A stretch of 64,000 nt of DNA from Carbonactinospora thermoautotrophica (GTDB lineage: Bacteria; Actinomycetota; Actinomycetes; Streptomycetales; Carbonactinosporaceae), in contig NZ_JYIJ01000016.1 in NCBI RefSeq assembly GCF_001543895.1, positions 124,001 through 188,000 of the forward strand, in the 5' to 3' direction. Position 1 is the stretch's first letter; each line of letters opens with the position of its first letter. The translations under genes and the position numbers were made by a program. Shown here in pieces: positions 27,006 through 36,127 of the stretch. Under the pieces are notes generated by a model. The model saw nothing but the letters and a program-made list of their open reading frames with translations, ran no database searches and was not told the DNA's origin.

Positions 27006-29657
27006 ATGGATCAGAGCCGCCTCGAGGAGCTGATCCCGGTCCAGAACCCCGAGTGGAGCAACGGCTTCGCGATGGCGATGCACGGTTACGACCGTCGCTC
27101 GGTCGCAGACTACATCGCTCAGCTCGAAGCCGATCTTGACAGGGTGCGCGCGGAGCGCGACGACGCAGTCACGCGCGGGGAAGACCTGAAGTATCAGGTC
27201 GAGGTCCTGCGCGCCAAACTGCACGAGGCTCGCCTTCAGCTCGCCGACCCCCAACGCCAGTACGCGGCGCTAGACGGACGCATCGACCAGATGCTCCGCA
27301 ACGCCCAGTTGGAAGCGGAGCGGATCCGGCAACAGACCGAACGCGAGCTCATGGAGTCGCGCGCTCAGTCCGCGCGCCTGCTCCAAGAGGCGGCTCAACG
27401 CACCGCGCAGCTCGAGAGCGAATGGCACGCCGAGCTCGCCAGTCGGCGTGCCAAGCTCGAGCAGGAGCTGAACGCGCAGCGCCAGGCCACTGAGCGCCAG
27501 CTCACCGAGACGGTCCGACGCGTCGAACAGCTGCGCGCCGAGACCGAGCAGCAGTGCGAGCAGATGCGGCGCGAGGCGCGGGCCGAGGCGCAGCGCCTCG
27601 TCGACCAAGCGCGCGCCGAGGCCGACCTGCTGCGGCGACAGACGTACGAGCAGATGGCGCAGCAGAAGCACGCCGCGCGCGCCGAGGCCGAGCAGATCAT
27701 CACCCAGGCGCATACCAAGGCCGGCCAGGTCGTCGGGGTCGCCCAGGCGGAGGCCGAGCGGCTGCGCGCCGAGGCTGGCAGCGTCGCGGCCAGCGCCCGG
27801 GAGGCCGCCGAGCACCTGCGGGCCACCGCCCGCGCGGAGGCCGAGCGGCTGCTCGGCGAGGCACAGGCGCACGCCGACCGGCTGCGCGCCGAGGCGCGCG
27901 CCCGGCACGACCGGCTGCTGGCGGAGGCCCAGGCCGAAGCCGACCGGCTGCGCACCGAGGCGGCCGAGCACCAGCGGTCGACCACCGAGAACGCGACGCG
28001 CATCCTGGAGAAGGCGCAGGCCGAGGCCGACCGGCTGACCAGCGAGGCGAACGAGACCGCCGAGCGGGTGCGCGCCGAGGCCGAGGCGGCCGCACGGCAA
28101 CTGCGCGCGAAGACCCAGACCGAGGCCACCGAACTGCGCGCCAACGCCCAGATCGAGGCGGACCGCCTGCTCACCGAGGCGCGCGAGGAAGCCGAGCGGA
28201 TACGGAACGAAGCCCGGGCGGACGCCGAGCGGCTGCGCGCCGAGGCGCGCGAGGAGGCCGACAAAGTCACCGCCGAGGCTCGCGACGCGGCCGAGAAACT
28301 GCGCCTGGACACCGAAACCGGCGCGGAGAAGCTGCTGGACAACGCCCGGGGCCAGGCCCGCCAACTGCTGGAGAAGGCCCAGGCCGAGGCCGACCGGTTG
28401 CGCGAGCAGGCGCAGGCCCAGATCCGCGACGCCGACGAGAACGCCGCGCGCATCCTCGCCACCGCTCAGACCGAGGCCGATCGGCTGGAGCGCGAGGCCA
28501 CCGAGCGGCTCGCCCAGGCCAAGCAGGAGGCCGAGCGGGTCACCGCCGAGGCCCGCGCGGAGGCCGACCGGTTGGGCACCGAGGCGGCAGAGACCCTCAA
28601 GAACGCCAAGCAGGAGGCCGACCGGGTCCTGTCCGAGGCGGTCGAGCAGACCGCGCGCCTGTCCGAGGTCGCCCACGCCGACGCCGACGCGATCCGGCGC
28701 GAGGCCCGGGAAGAGGCGGACCAACTGCTGGCCGAGGCGCGGAGCAAAGCCGAGGAGCTGCTCGGGTCGGCCCGCGTGGACGCCGAGAAGACCCGCGCCG
28801 ACGCCACCGCCCAGGCCGAGCAGCTGCTCGAACAGGCCCGCGCCGAAGCAGACCGTCTGGTCACCGAGGCCCGCGAGGAGAACCAGCGCCTGCACGCCGA
28901 GGCCGACGGCATCACCGACCGTGCCCGCGAGGAAGCCGACCGGCTGCTGGCCGAGGCGCGCGCGACCGCGGATCGGGTCGCCCGGGAAGCCCGTGAGGAG
29001 GCCGAGCGGGTCACCACCGAGGCCCGCGCGGAGGCCGAGACGATGCGGATCAGCGCCCGCCGCGAGGCGGAGGACCTGGTCTCCTCCGCCCGCCACGAGG
29101 CCGACCAGCTACTCAGCGAGGCCCGCACGCGCGCGGCCGAGTTGGAGTCCGACGCAACCCGTAAGCTGGAGATCGCCGAACGGGGTGCCGCGAAGCTGAT
29201 GGCCGACGCCCAGGCCGAGGCTGACCGGCTCACCACCGAGGCGCAAGCCCGCGCTACCGGGCTGGTCGAAGGGGCGACCCAGCGCGCCAACGCCATGCGC
29301 GAAGAGGCCGAGCAGCAGCTGGCGGACGCGCGCGAGTCGTCTGAGAAACTGCTCAACCGCGTCGCCGAGCAGGTCTCGGCGGCGCAGCGCGACGCCCAGC
29401 AGACCCGGCGGCAGGCGCAGGAGGATGCGCGGAAGGTGTTGGAGAAGGCGCGCAAGGAGGCCGAGGAGATCATCGCCAAGGCCCGCGGGGAGGCTGACGA
29501 GGTGAAGGCCGAGGCCCAGCGGGAGCTGGACGAGCTCAACCGACGCCGCAACTACATCTCCGCCGAGATGCTGCGCCTGCAAGGGGTGCTGGACGCGCTG
29601 ACGGGTGCCACGTCGGATAAGCCCACTAGCGTGGAGGAGAAACAACCTGCTGAGTGA
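27006..29657 (+). CDS. scy: Scy-like giant coiled-coil cytoskeletal protein
   Basis: 883 aa, nearly all predicted coiled coil. A short DivIVA-like N-terminus (FAMAMHGYDRRSVADYIAQLE, residues about 20-40) precedes hundreds of residues of A/E/R repeats of the kind A-E-A-x-R-L-x-x-E-A with long-period heptad/hendecad character, ending near RRNYISAEMLRLQGVLDALTG. This is the make-up of Scy, which organises the polarisome at hyphal tips. S. coelicolor Scy is longer (about 1,300 aa), so this is a compact form. The ATG start lacks a clear ribosome site. filP follows. Confidence 0.85.
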   Translation: MDQSRLEELIPVQNPEWSNGFAMAMHGYDRRSVADYIAQLEADLDRVRAERDDAVTRGEDLKYQVEVLRAKLHEARLQLADPQRQYAALDGRIDQMLRNAQLEAERIRQQTERELMESRAQSARLLQEAAQRTAQLESEWHAELASRRAKLEQELNAQRQATERQLTETVRRVEQLRAETEQQCEQMRREARAEAQRLVDQARAEADLLRRQTYEQMAQQKHAARAEAEQIITQAHTKAGQVVGVAQAEAERLRAEAGSVAASAREAAEHLRATARAEAERLLGEAQAHADRLRAEARARHDRLLAEAQAEADRLRTEAAEHQRSTTENATRILEKAQAEADRLTSEANETAERVRAEAEAAARQLRAKTQTEATELRANAQIEADRLLTEAREEAERIRNEARADAERLRAEAREEADKVTAEARDAAEKLRLDTETGAEKLLDNARGQARQLLEKAQAEADRLREQAQAQIRDADENAARILATAQTEADRLEREATERLAQAKQEAERVTAEARAEADRLGTEAAETLKNAKQEADRVLSEAVEQTARLSEVAHADADAIRREAREEADQLLAEARSKAEELLGSARVDAEKTRADATAQAEQLLEQARAEADRLVTEAREENQRLHAEADGITDRAREEADRLLAEARATADRVAREAREEAERVTTEARAEAETMRISARREAEDLVSSARHEADQLLSEARTRAAELESDATRKLEIAERGAAKLMADAQAEADRLTTEAQARATGLVEGATQRANAMREEAEQQLADARESSEKLLNRVAEQVSAAQRDAQQTRRQAQEDARKVLEKARKEAEEIIAKARGEADEVKAEAQRELDELNRRRNYISAEMLRLQGVLDALTGATSDKPTSVEEKQPAE

Positions 29658-29773
29658 CTGATTTCGCCTTGTTGCGTTCTTGACAGAGGACACATGGTAG
29701 GACTCGAAGCCCGGGCCCTAGTCGTGTCAGGATTTGGCGCATCACTCCTCACAGTAACGACGACGGGATCTCA

Positions 29774-30706
29774 ATGAGCGACACCACTTCCCCCTACGGC
29801 TTCGACATCGTGCGCCGCGGGTACGAGCGGCAGCAGGTCGACGAACACATCGCCAAGCTGATCTCGGAGCGGGACGCCGCGACCGCGCGGATCGCCGCGC
29901 TTGAGAAGCGGATCGAGGAGCTCCACCTGGAGAGCCAGTCCGTCCAGGAGCAGCTCAACGAGCGAGAGCCCTCGTACGCCGGGCTTGGCGCCCGCGTTGA
30001 GAAGATCCTGCGGCTGGCCGAGGAAGAGGCCAAGGACCTCCGCGAGGAGGCGCGGCTCGCCGCCGAGCAGCACCGTGAGCTGGCCGAGCAGCAGGCCCAG
30101 CAGGTGCGCAGCGAGGCCGAGAAGTACGCCAAGGAGCGCAGGGCCAAGGCCGACGACGATGCCAACCGGATCGTTCAGCGGGCCCAGGACAGGGCCTCGC
30201 AGATTCTCGCCTCGGCGGAGAAGGAGGCGATCGCCAAGCGCGAAGAGGCGCAGGCCCTCTTCGAGGAGACCCGTGCCAAGGCCGCCGCTGCCGCCGCCGA
30301 GTTCGAGACCAATCTCGCCAAGCGGCGCGACCAGGCCGAGCGCGACCTCGCGAAGCGGCAGGCCGCGGCCGAGAAGCGGCTGGCCGAGATCGAGTCCCGT
30401 GCCGAGCAGTTGCGGTTGGAGGCCGAGAAGCTGCGGGCCGACGCGGAGCGGCGGGCCCGGCAGACCGTCGAGACCGCCCAGCGCCAGGCGGAAGACATCG
30501 TCGCCGACGCCCGCGCCAAGGCCGACCGCATCAAGTCCGAGGCGGAGCGCGAGCTTGCCGCCCTCACCCACCGTCGCGACAGCATCAACGCCCAGCTCAC
30601 CAACGTGCGCGAGATGCTGGCGACGCTCACCGGTGCCGCCGTCGCCGCGGGTGTCTCCCCCGCTGGGGACGACGACGACAAGCTCTCCGTCCCGTCGCCT
30701 CGGTGA
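29774..30706 (+). CDS. filP: FilP-like intermediate-filament-type coiled-coil protein
   Basis: 310 aa, the same length I recall for S. coelicolor FilP. N-terminus SPYGFDIVRRGYERQQVDEHIAKL is DivIVA-like. The central RVEKILRLAEEEAKDLREEA and the C-terminal TNVREMLATLTGAAVAAG blocks are characteristic. Forms filaments that give hyphae rigidity and works with Scy and DivIVA at the tip. Sequence between is continuous coiled coil. It is followed by a very strong terminator. Confidence 0.92.
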   Translation: MSDTTSPYGFDIVRRGYERQQVDEHIAKLISERDAATARIAALEKRIEELHLESQSVQEQLNEREPSYAGLGARVEKILRLAEEEAKDLREEARLAAEQHRELAEQQAQQVRSEAEKYAKERRAKADDDANRIVQRAQDRASQILASAEKEAIAKREEAQALFEETRAKAAAAAAEFETNLAKRRDQAERDLAKRQAAAEKRLAEIESRAEQLRLEAEKLRADAERRARQTVETAQRQAEDIVADARAKADRIKSEAERELAALTHRRDSINAQLTNVREMLATLTGAAVAAGVSPAGDDDDKLSVPSPR

Positions 30707-30721
30707 CATCTCCTGGTTTCC

Positions 30722-30760
30722 GAGCGGCCCCGCAACGCCACCAGCGTTGCGGGGCCGCTC
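30722..30760. terminator. Terminator after filP
   Basis: Perfect 17-bp arms GAGCGGCCCCGCAACGC and its complement with loop CACCA, 16 nt past the filP stop. Confidence 0.9.
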
Positions 30761-30816
30761 ACGTACGGGCACGCACTAGGCTTCTTACCGCCTGATCACG
30801 CCGAGGGGTCGATACC

Positions 30817-32052
30817 GTGCCGGAACAGCAGGACACCCGGGAGGATCGCGAGGAGGTGGCCGTGCCGGCCGAGCAGTCCGAGGAGACGACCCGCATCCCC
30901 GATCCCGCGCGGGAGCGCACGCCGACAGAAACCCGGCTCGCGACGGCGGAAACCGCCACGGCACGACCGGAAACCCAGGCGGGACAGCCGGGCGAGCGGT
31001 ATCCGTTCGGCGTGCCGGGCCAGCGGATCTCCCGTTCCTCCCCCTTCTACGTCGGCTTCTTCGGCGGGCTCGGCGTGCTCACGGCGATCGCGCTCAGCCG
31101 GCTCGTGGAGAGCGCCCAGAGCATCCTGGTGCTCATCGTGGTCTCGATGTTCCTCGCGGTCGGCCTCAACCCGCTGGTGGAGTGGCTGGTCCGGCGGGGG
31201 CTGCGGCGGTCGCTGGCGGTGACGCTGGTCGCGCTCGGCGTGGTGCTCGCGGTCGCCGGTTTCATCGCGGCGATCGCCCAGCCGCTCGCCGAGCAGACCT
31301 CACGCTTCATCGACCAGCTGCCCACGTACCTGAACCAGTTGCTCAACAACCCGCACATCCGCGACCTGGACGCCAACTACCAGATCATCCAGAAGGCCCG
31401 GGAGTTCGTGACCAGCGGCGAGCTGCTCAAGCAGGCGTTCGGCGGGATCTTCGGCGCGGGCGTGTTCGTGGCGAACACGCTGTTCAACACGTTGACCGTG
31501 CTGATCATGACCTTGTACTTCCTGGGGTCGCTGCCGGCCATCAAGAAGAACATCTACCTGCTCGTGCCCCGCTCCCGGCGCACCCGGGTGCAGCTGCTCA
31601 GCGACGAGATCCTGACCCGGGTGGGCCGGTACGTGGGCGGCGCCTTCCTGGTGGCGATCATCGCCGGCCTGGTGACGTACGTGTTCCTGTCCGTCACGGG
31701 CGTGCCGTACGCGCTGCCGCTGGCGATCGTGGTCGCGTTGCTCGACCCGGTCCCGATGATCGGCTTCCTGGTCGGCGCGGCCCTAGTGACGCTGGTGAGC
31801 TTCACCGTCTCGCTCAAGGTGGGCGTCGTCTGCCTGATCTTCTTCCTGATCTACCAGCAGATCGAGAACTACCTGATCGTGCCGCGGGTGGTGAGCAAGT
31901 CCGTGGACGTGCCGCCGACGCTGACGATCGTGGCCGCGCTGCTCGGCGGCGCGTTGGCCGGCATCGTCGGCGCGCTGCTGGCGATCCCGGTGGCCGCCGC
32001 GATCCTGCTGCTGATCCGCGAGGTCGTGCTGCCCCGGCAGGAAGCCTCGTAG
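30817..32052 (+). CDS. AI-2E (PerM) family transporter
   Basis: 411-aa membrane protein. About 70 N-terminal residues are hydrophilic and Thr/Glu/Arg-rich. Then come hydrophobic helices, including SILVLIVVSMFLAVGLNPLVEWLVRRGLRR and the C-terminal DPVPMIGFLVGAALVTLV and LGGALAGIVGALLAIPVAAAI blocks typical of PF01594. Members export small molecules or Na+/H+; the substrate is not predictable here. GTG start with GAGGGG upstream. Confidence 0.9.
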   Translation: MPEQQDTREDREEVAVPAEQSEETTRIPDPARERTPTETRLATAETATARPETQAGQPGERYPFGVPGQRISRSSPFYVGFFGGLGVLTAIALSRLVESAQSILVLIVVSMFLAVGLNPLVEWLVRRGLRRSLAVTLVALGVVLAVAGFIAAIAQPLAEQTSRFIDQLPTYLNQLLNNPHIRDLDANYQIIQKAREFVTSGELLKQAFGGIFGAGVFVANTLFNTLTVLIMTLYFLGSLPAIKKNIYLLVPRSRRTRVQLLSDEILTRVGRYVGGAFLVAIIAGLVTYVFLSVTGVPYALPLAIVVALLDPVPMIGFLVGAALVTLVSFTVSLKVGVVCLIFFLIYQQIENYLIVPRVVSKSVDVPPTLTIVAALLGGALAGIVGALLAIPVAAAILLLIREVVLPRQEAS

Positions 32053-32098
32053 GTCCAGCCGTTGGCTCGGGCCGGGCCGCTTTGGGTACGGTCCCGGT

Positions 32099-32875
32099 AT
32101 GGCTGTTGATCTGCACGTGTACGAGACCGGGACCGGCGTGCCGCTCGTCCTGATCCACGCGTTCCCGGTGCACGCGGGCATGTGGGACGGGGTGCGCGAC
32201 CGCCTGGGCGAGGTGTGCCGGGTGCTCACCCCCGACCTGCGGGGATTCGGCCGCTCTCCCCTGGGGGACGACGAGCCGTCGCTCGACCGGTACGCCGATG
32301 ACGTGGCCGCGCTGCTGGACCGGCGCGACATCGATCAGGCCGTGATCGGCGGGGTGTCCATGGGTGGGTACGTGACGATGGCGTTCCTACGCCGGTACCC
32401 GGACCGGGTCCGCGGGATCGTGCTGGTCGACACCAAGGCCAGCGCGGACCCCGAGGCGGCGCGCGCCAACCGGGAGCGGATCGCCGCCACGGTCCTCGCC
32501 GAGCGCACCCCCCGGGTGCTCCTGGACGACGTGCTGCCCGGCCTGCTCGGCGAGACCACCCGGCAGACCCGCCCCGAGGTGGTCGAGCGGGTGCGCGCGC
32601 TCGTCGCGGAGGCCCGGCCGGAGGCGGTGGCGTTCGCCCAGCGGGCGATGGCGCCGCGCCCGGACTCCTTCGACGCCCTGCGCGGCGCGGACGTGCCCGC
32701 CCTGGTGCTCGTCGGCGAGGAGGACCAGCTCTCCCCACCGGAGGAGGCTGAGGCCATGGCGAAGGCCCTGCCGAACGCCCGCCTGGTGACGATCCCCGGG
32801 GCCGGCCACCTGTCCCCGCTGGAGACCCCGGAGGAGTTCACGCGGGCCGTGGTCGCCTTCATGAGCGGGATCTAG
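32099..32875 (+). CDS. Alpha/beta-fold hydrolase
   Basis: 258 aa. Oxyanion strand VLIHAFPVHAGMWDGV, nucleophile elbow GGVSMGG (Ser about residue 90), Asp in LVLVGEEDQLSPPEE and His in IPGAGHLSPLETPEEF form a complete catalytic triad of the 3-oxoadipate enol-lactonase/lipase-like type. Substrate unknown. ATG 46 nt after the transporter gene; convergent with the next gene. Confidence 0.88.
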   Translation: MAVDLHVYETGTGVPLVLIHAFPVHAGMWDGVRDRLGEVCRVLTPDLRGFGRSPLGDDEPSLDRYADDVAALLDRRDIDQAVIGGVSMGGYVTMAFLRRYPDRVRGIVLVDTKASADPEAARANRERIAATVLAERTPRVLLDDVLPGLLGETTRQTRPEVVERVRALVAEARPEAVAFAQRAMAPRPDSFDALRGADVPALVLVGEEDQLSPPEEAEAMAKALPNARLVTIPGAGHLSPLETPEEFTRAVVAFMSGI

Positions 32876-32889
32876 GCTCGGCGCGCGAC

Positions 32890-32944
32890 CTGGTCCCCCC
32901 GGTGACCACCACGGGCCTGTTATCACGGCTCCCAGGGGGACCAG
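32890..32944. terminator. Convergent terminator
   Basis: CTGGTCCCCC (32890-32899) pairs with GGGGGACCAG (32935-32944) between two converging hydrolase genes. Confidence 0.65.
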
Positions 32945-32953
32945 GAGCCGCCG

Positions 32954-33694
32954 TCACGCGACGCTCGCCTCCTCCAGCGGGCCCTCCCACTCGGTGGGGA
33001 GCGGGTACGCCGCCGGGTTCACGCGCTTCACGATCTCGTTGTGCACCCAGCGGACGTACCGCTCGCCGACCCAAAGGTGCTTGGCGCCCTCCCCGACGAC
33101 GATCTCGGCCTGCGGGATGCGCGCGAACCGCTGCCGCGCCTCGGCCGGGCGCAGGTAGTCGTCGAACTCCGGCACCAGGCACACCACCGGCTTGCCGGAT
33201 GCCGCCCAGGCGTCCAGGTGCTCCTCGCGCGCGAACCGCAGCGGCGGGGAGATCAGGATCGCGCCCCGGACGAGCGGGTCGCACCCGTACATGAGGGCGA
33301 GGTCGGTGCCGAACGACCAGCCGACCAGCCACGGTTCGGGCAGCTCGTGGAACTCCGCGTACTCGATGAGCGCGGCCACGTCGTACCGCTCGCTGATCCC
33401 CTGCCCGAACTCGCCCTCGCTGGTGCCCGCCGCCGAGGAGGTGCCGCGCGTGTTGAACCGCAGCACCGCAAGATCTGCGAGCGCGGGCAGCCGCCAGGCC
33501 GCCTTGCGGTACAGGTGGCTGTCCATCATGCCGCCGTGGGTGGGCAGCGGGTGCAGGGTGAGCAGGGTCGCCACCGGCGGCCGGTCGGCCGGGACGGCCA
33601 GCTCGCCGACGAGGTTCAGCCCGTCGGCCGTGGTCAGCGTGATGGGCGTGCGTCGGGCCGGTAGCACGCTGTTGGAGCGGATTTCAGCAGCCAT
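32954..33694 (-). CDS. Alpha/beta hydrolase (COG2945-like)
   Basis: 246 aa. TLHPLPTHGGMMDSHLYRKAA, RFNTRGTSSAAGTSEGEFGQG, the elbow VGWSFGTDLA (nucleophile Ser), VPEFDDYLRPAEA (Asp) and GAKHLWVGE (His) match small intracellular hydrolases of the dienelactone/X-Pro dipeptidyl-peptidase-like group. It resembles the SCO homologue near nucS in streptomycetes. Specific substrate unknown. Confidence 0.85.
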   Translation of the reverse strand: MAAEIRSNSVLPARRTPITLTTADGLNLVGELAVPADRPPVATLLTLHPLPTHGGMMDSHLYRKAAWRLPALADLAVLRFNTRGTSSAAGTSEGEFGQGISERYDVAALIEYAEFHELPEPWLVGWSFGTDLALMYGCDPLVRGAILISPPLRFAREEHLDAWAASGKPVVCLVPEFDDYLRPAEARQRFARIPQAEIVVGEGAKHLWVGERYVRWVHNEIVKRVNPAAYPLPTEWEGPLEEASVA

Positions 33695-33762
33695 AGCGGG
33701 GTTGACCCTAACTCAGCGGCCCCCGCCGCCGGGTGTGCGTGTCGTCACAGCCGGCCGGCGCG

Positions 33763-34083
33763 TCAGGGTGTGTTCCTCGAGCGCCGCCTCCGGGGGCCGC
33801 GGCGCATCCGGGCGTTCCAGCAGGCCTTGTGCCAGTGCCGCCGGTCCTCGACGTTGCCCTCCGCACCACCCCAGAAGTCGACGGGCCAGGCCACCACGTG
33901 CGGTACCCCGGGGCGAATCTCGTGGTCGCACCCGGGGCACCGGTAGAACTTCGTGGCGGTCGAGCCGGTCACCGGTCGGACCACCCACTCGCCGTCCGGC
34001 CAGGACTCGACCCGTTGGAGGCCGCGGTCCACGCCCAGCGCAGGCAGCTCAGGTTCGCGGCGCCGGTTTCTCCGGGGGCTCAC
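33763..34083 (-). CDS. Conserved actinobacterial zinc-finger-like protein
   Basis: 106 aa, strongly basic at both ends. FYRCPGCDHEIRPGVPHVVAWP followed by RRHWHKACWNARMRRGPRRRRS gives CxxC...H...HxxC spacing, a plausible zinc-binding unit. Similar actinobacterial proteins are often labelled 'ATP/GTP-binding protein' without evidence. Lies between the hydrolase and the fused dehydrogenase; function unknown. Confidence 0.7.
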   Translation of the reverse strand: MSPRRNRRREPELPALGVDRGLQRVESWPDGEWVVRPVTGSTATKFYRCPGCDHEIRPGVPHVVAWPVDFWGGAEGNVEDRRHWHKACWNARMRRGPRRRRSRNTP

Positions 34084-34092
34084 TCGCCTTCC

Positions 34093-34159
34093 TCGCTGCG
34101 CTCGCCAAGCGCGCGATCCGTCAAGAGGCCGCGTCGGACGGTTCGCTCGCTGCGCTCGC
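34093..34159. repeat. Short direct repeat TCGCTGCGCTCGC
   Basis: The 13-mer occurs at 34093-34105 and 34147-34159 in the 91-bp gap between two minus-strand genes. It is a REP-like motif common in GC-rich genomes and may fold with the neighbouring GAGCG runs. Confidence 0.5.
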
Positions 34160-34174
34160 TCACGAGCCAGAAGG

Positions 34175-35953
34175 TTAGTGGGTGTAGTCCCGGAACCCGC
34201 GCCCGGCCTTACGACCCAGGTAGCCGGCGGTGACCAGGTTCTCCAGCAGCGGCGCGGGCGCGAACCCGGGCTCGCGGAACTCCCGGAACAGGGTCTGCTG
34301 GATCGCCAGCGCCACGTCCAGACCGACCACGTCGAGCAGCTCGAACGGGCCCATCGGGTAGCCGCAGCCGAGCTTCATCGCCGCGTCGATGTCGTCGGCG
34401 GTCGCGTAGTTGGCCTCCAGCATCCGCACCGCGTCGTTCAGGTACGGGAAGAGCAGCGCGTTGACGATGAAACCGGCCCGGTCACCACAGTTGACCGCGT
34501 GCTTGCCGAGCTGGGCGCACACGGCGTTGGCGGTGTCGACGACCTGATCGCCGGTGTGGATCGTGCGGACCACCTCGACCAGCCTCATGACCGGCGCCGG
34601 GTTGAAGAAGTGCATGCCGACCACGTCCGCCGGGCGGTTCGACGCCATCGCGCACTCGATGACCGGCAGGCTGGAGGTGGTGGTGGCCAGCACCGTGCCC
34701 GGCTTGCAGATCTCGTCGAAGGTGGAGAACAGCGCCTTCTTGACCGACAGCTCCTCGACCACGGCCTCGACCACCAGGTCGACGTCGGCCAGGTCGTCCA
34801 GCTTGGTCGTACCGCGCAGCCGGCCCAGCGCCGCGTCCCGGTCGGCCTCGGTCAGCTTGCCGCGCAGCACCGCCTTCTGGGTGGACTGCTCGATGCGCTC
34901 GCGGACCTTGGCGACCTTCTCCTCGCTCCGGGCGACGTACACCACGTCGTACCCACCCTTGGCGAACACCTCGATGATGCCGGTCGCCATCGTGCCGGAG
35001 CCGACCACCCCGGCCTTGGCGACCGGCCGGGCGTTCGGGAACTCCCGGGTGGTCGCCGGGGTCTGCGCGTCCGGCACCACGACCGGCGAGTCCGGCGCCT
35101 CGTAGGTGTAGAAGCCCCGCCCGGTCTTCCGGCCGAGCAAGCCCGCGGTGACCATCTGCTTCAGGTACGGGGCAGGCGCGTGCCGGTGGTCGCGCGACTG
35201 CCGGTACATCGTCTCGATGATCTCGTAGGCGGTGTCGATGCCGATCAGGTCGAGCAGCTGGAGCGGGCCCATCGGCAGGCCGCAGCCGAGCTTCATGGCC
35301 GCGTCGATGTCCTCCCGGGTGGCGTACCGGGACTCGTACATCGTCACCGCGTGGTTCAGGTAACCGAACAGCAGGAAGTTCACGATGAACCCGGCCCGGT
35401 CGCCGATCGTCACGTCGGTCTTGCCGAGCCGCTGGGCGAGCGCCTCCACGCTGGCGACGACTTCGGGGTCGGTGACCACCGTGCGGACCACCTCGACCAG
35501 CTTCATGACCGGCGCCGGGTTGAAGAAGTGCATGCCGATCACACGGCTAGGCCGGCTGGTGGCCACCGAGATCTCGGTGATCGAGAGGGAGGAGGTGTTG
35601 GTGGCCAGGATGGCATCCGGCTTGCAGATCTTGTCCAGCTCGGCGAAGACCTCCCGCTTCAGGTCCAGCCGCTCCGGGACCGCCTCAACCACCAGATCCG
35701 CCTCGGCCAGGTCCTCCAGCCGAGTGGTGAAGGTGATGCGGCGGAACAGCTCCTCCTGCTCCTGCGGCGTCATCTTGCCGCGCTTCACCGCGCGGTCCGT
35801 CGAGTGCTTGAGGTGGGCCCGGCCGCGCTCCAGGGCCGTCTCGTCGACCTCGACGCCGATCACGTCAAGCCCGTTGCGGGCCATCACCTCGACGATGCCG
35901 GCACCCATCGTGCCGACCCCGACCACCCCGACCGTCTTGAACTCACCGGCCAT
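34175..35953 (-). CDS. Tandem-fused 3-hydroxyacyl-CoA (3-hydroxybutyryl-CoA) dehydrogenase
   Basis: 592 aa made of two homologous 3-hydroxyacyl-CoA dehydrogenase units. Unit 1: GVVGVGTMGAGIVEVMA near the N-terminus, HFFNPAPVMKLVEVVRT, LGRKTGRGFYTYE near residue 300. Unit 2: GVVGSGTMATGIIEVFA, HFFNPAPVMRLVEVVRT, LGRKAGRGFRDY at the C-terminus. Both keep the Rossmann loop and the catalytic His-Asn region. ATG at 35953 has AGGAGG upstream; an open frame 55 codons longer has no ribosome site. A single-unit paralogue is encoded at 42.7-43.6 kb. Confidence 0.92.
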   Translation of the reverse strand: MAGEFKTVGVVGVGTMGAGIVEVMARNGLDVIGVEVDETALERGRAHLKHSTDRAVKRGKMTPQEQEELFRRITFTTRLEDLAEADLVVEAVPERLDLKREVFAELDKICKPDAILATNTSSLSITEISVATSRPSRVIGMHFFNPAPVMKLVEVVRTVVTDPEVVASVEALAQRLGKTDVTIGDRAGFIVNFLLFGYLNHAVTMYESRYATREDIDAAMKLGCGLPMGPLQLLDLIGIDTAYEIIETMYRQSRDHRHAPAPYLKQMVTAGLLGRKTGRGFYTYEAPDSPVVVPDAQTPATTREFPNARPVAKAGVVGSGTMATGIIEVFAKGGYDVVYVARSEEKVAKVRERIEQSTQKAVLRGKLTEADRDAALGRLRGTTKLDDLADVDLVVEAVVEELSVKKALFSTFDEICKPGTVLATTTSSLPVIECAMASNRPADVVGMHFFNPAPVMRLVEVVRTIHTGDQVVDTANAVCAQLGKHAVNCGDRAGFIVNALLFPYLNDAVRMLEANYATADDIDAAMKLGCGYPMGPFELLDVVGLDVALAIQQTLFREFREPGFAPAPLLENLVTAGYLGRKAGRGFRDYTH

Positions 35954-36127
35954 CTTGAGCGCGCCTCCTGAAGCAGACCGCTGTCTTCCAACTGAGGTTA
36001 CTCCTCGGTAACCGGGCCTGGCACCGAGTGTGACGTTTGTCTCGCCCACCTGCCTGTTATGCGTCACAGTACCGGCGCGTGGCCTGGCGAGCACTACCGG
36101 ACGGGACCGAACTGTCACACTGAGAAC

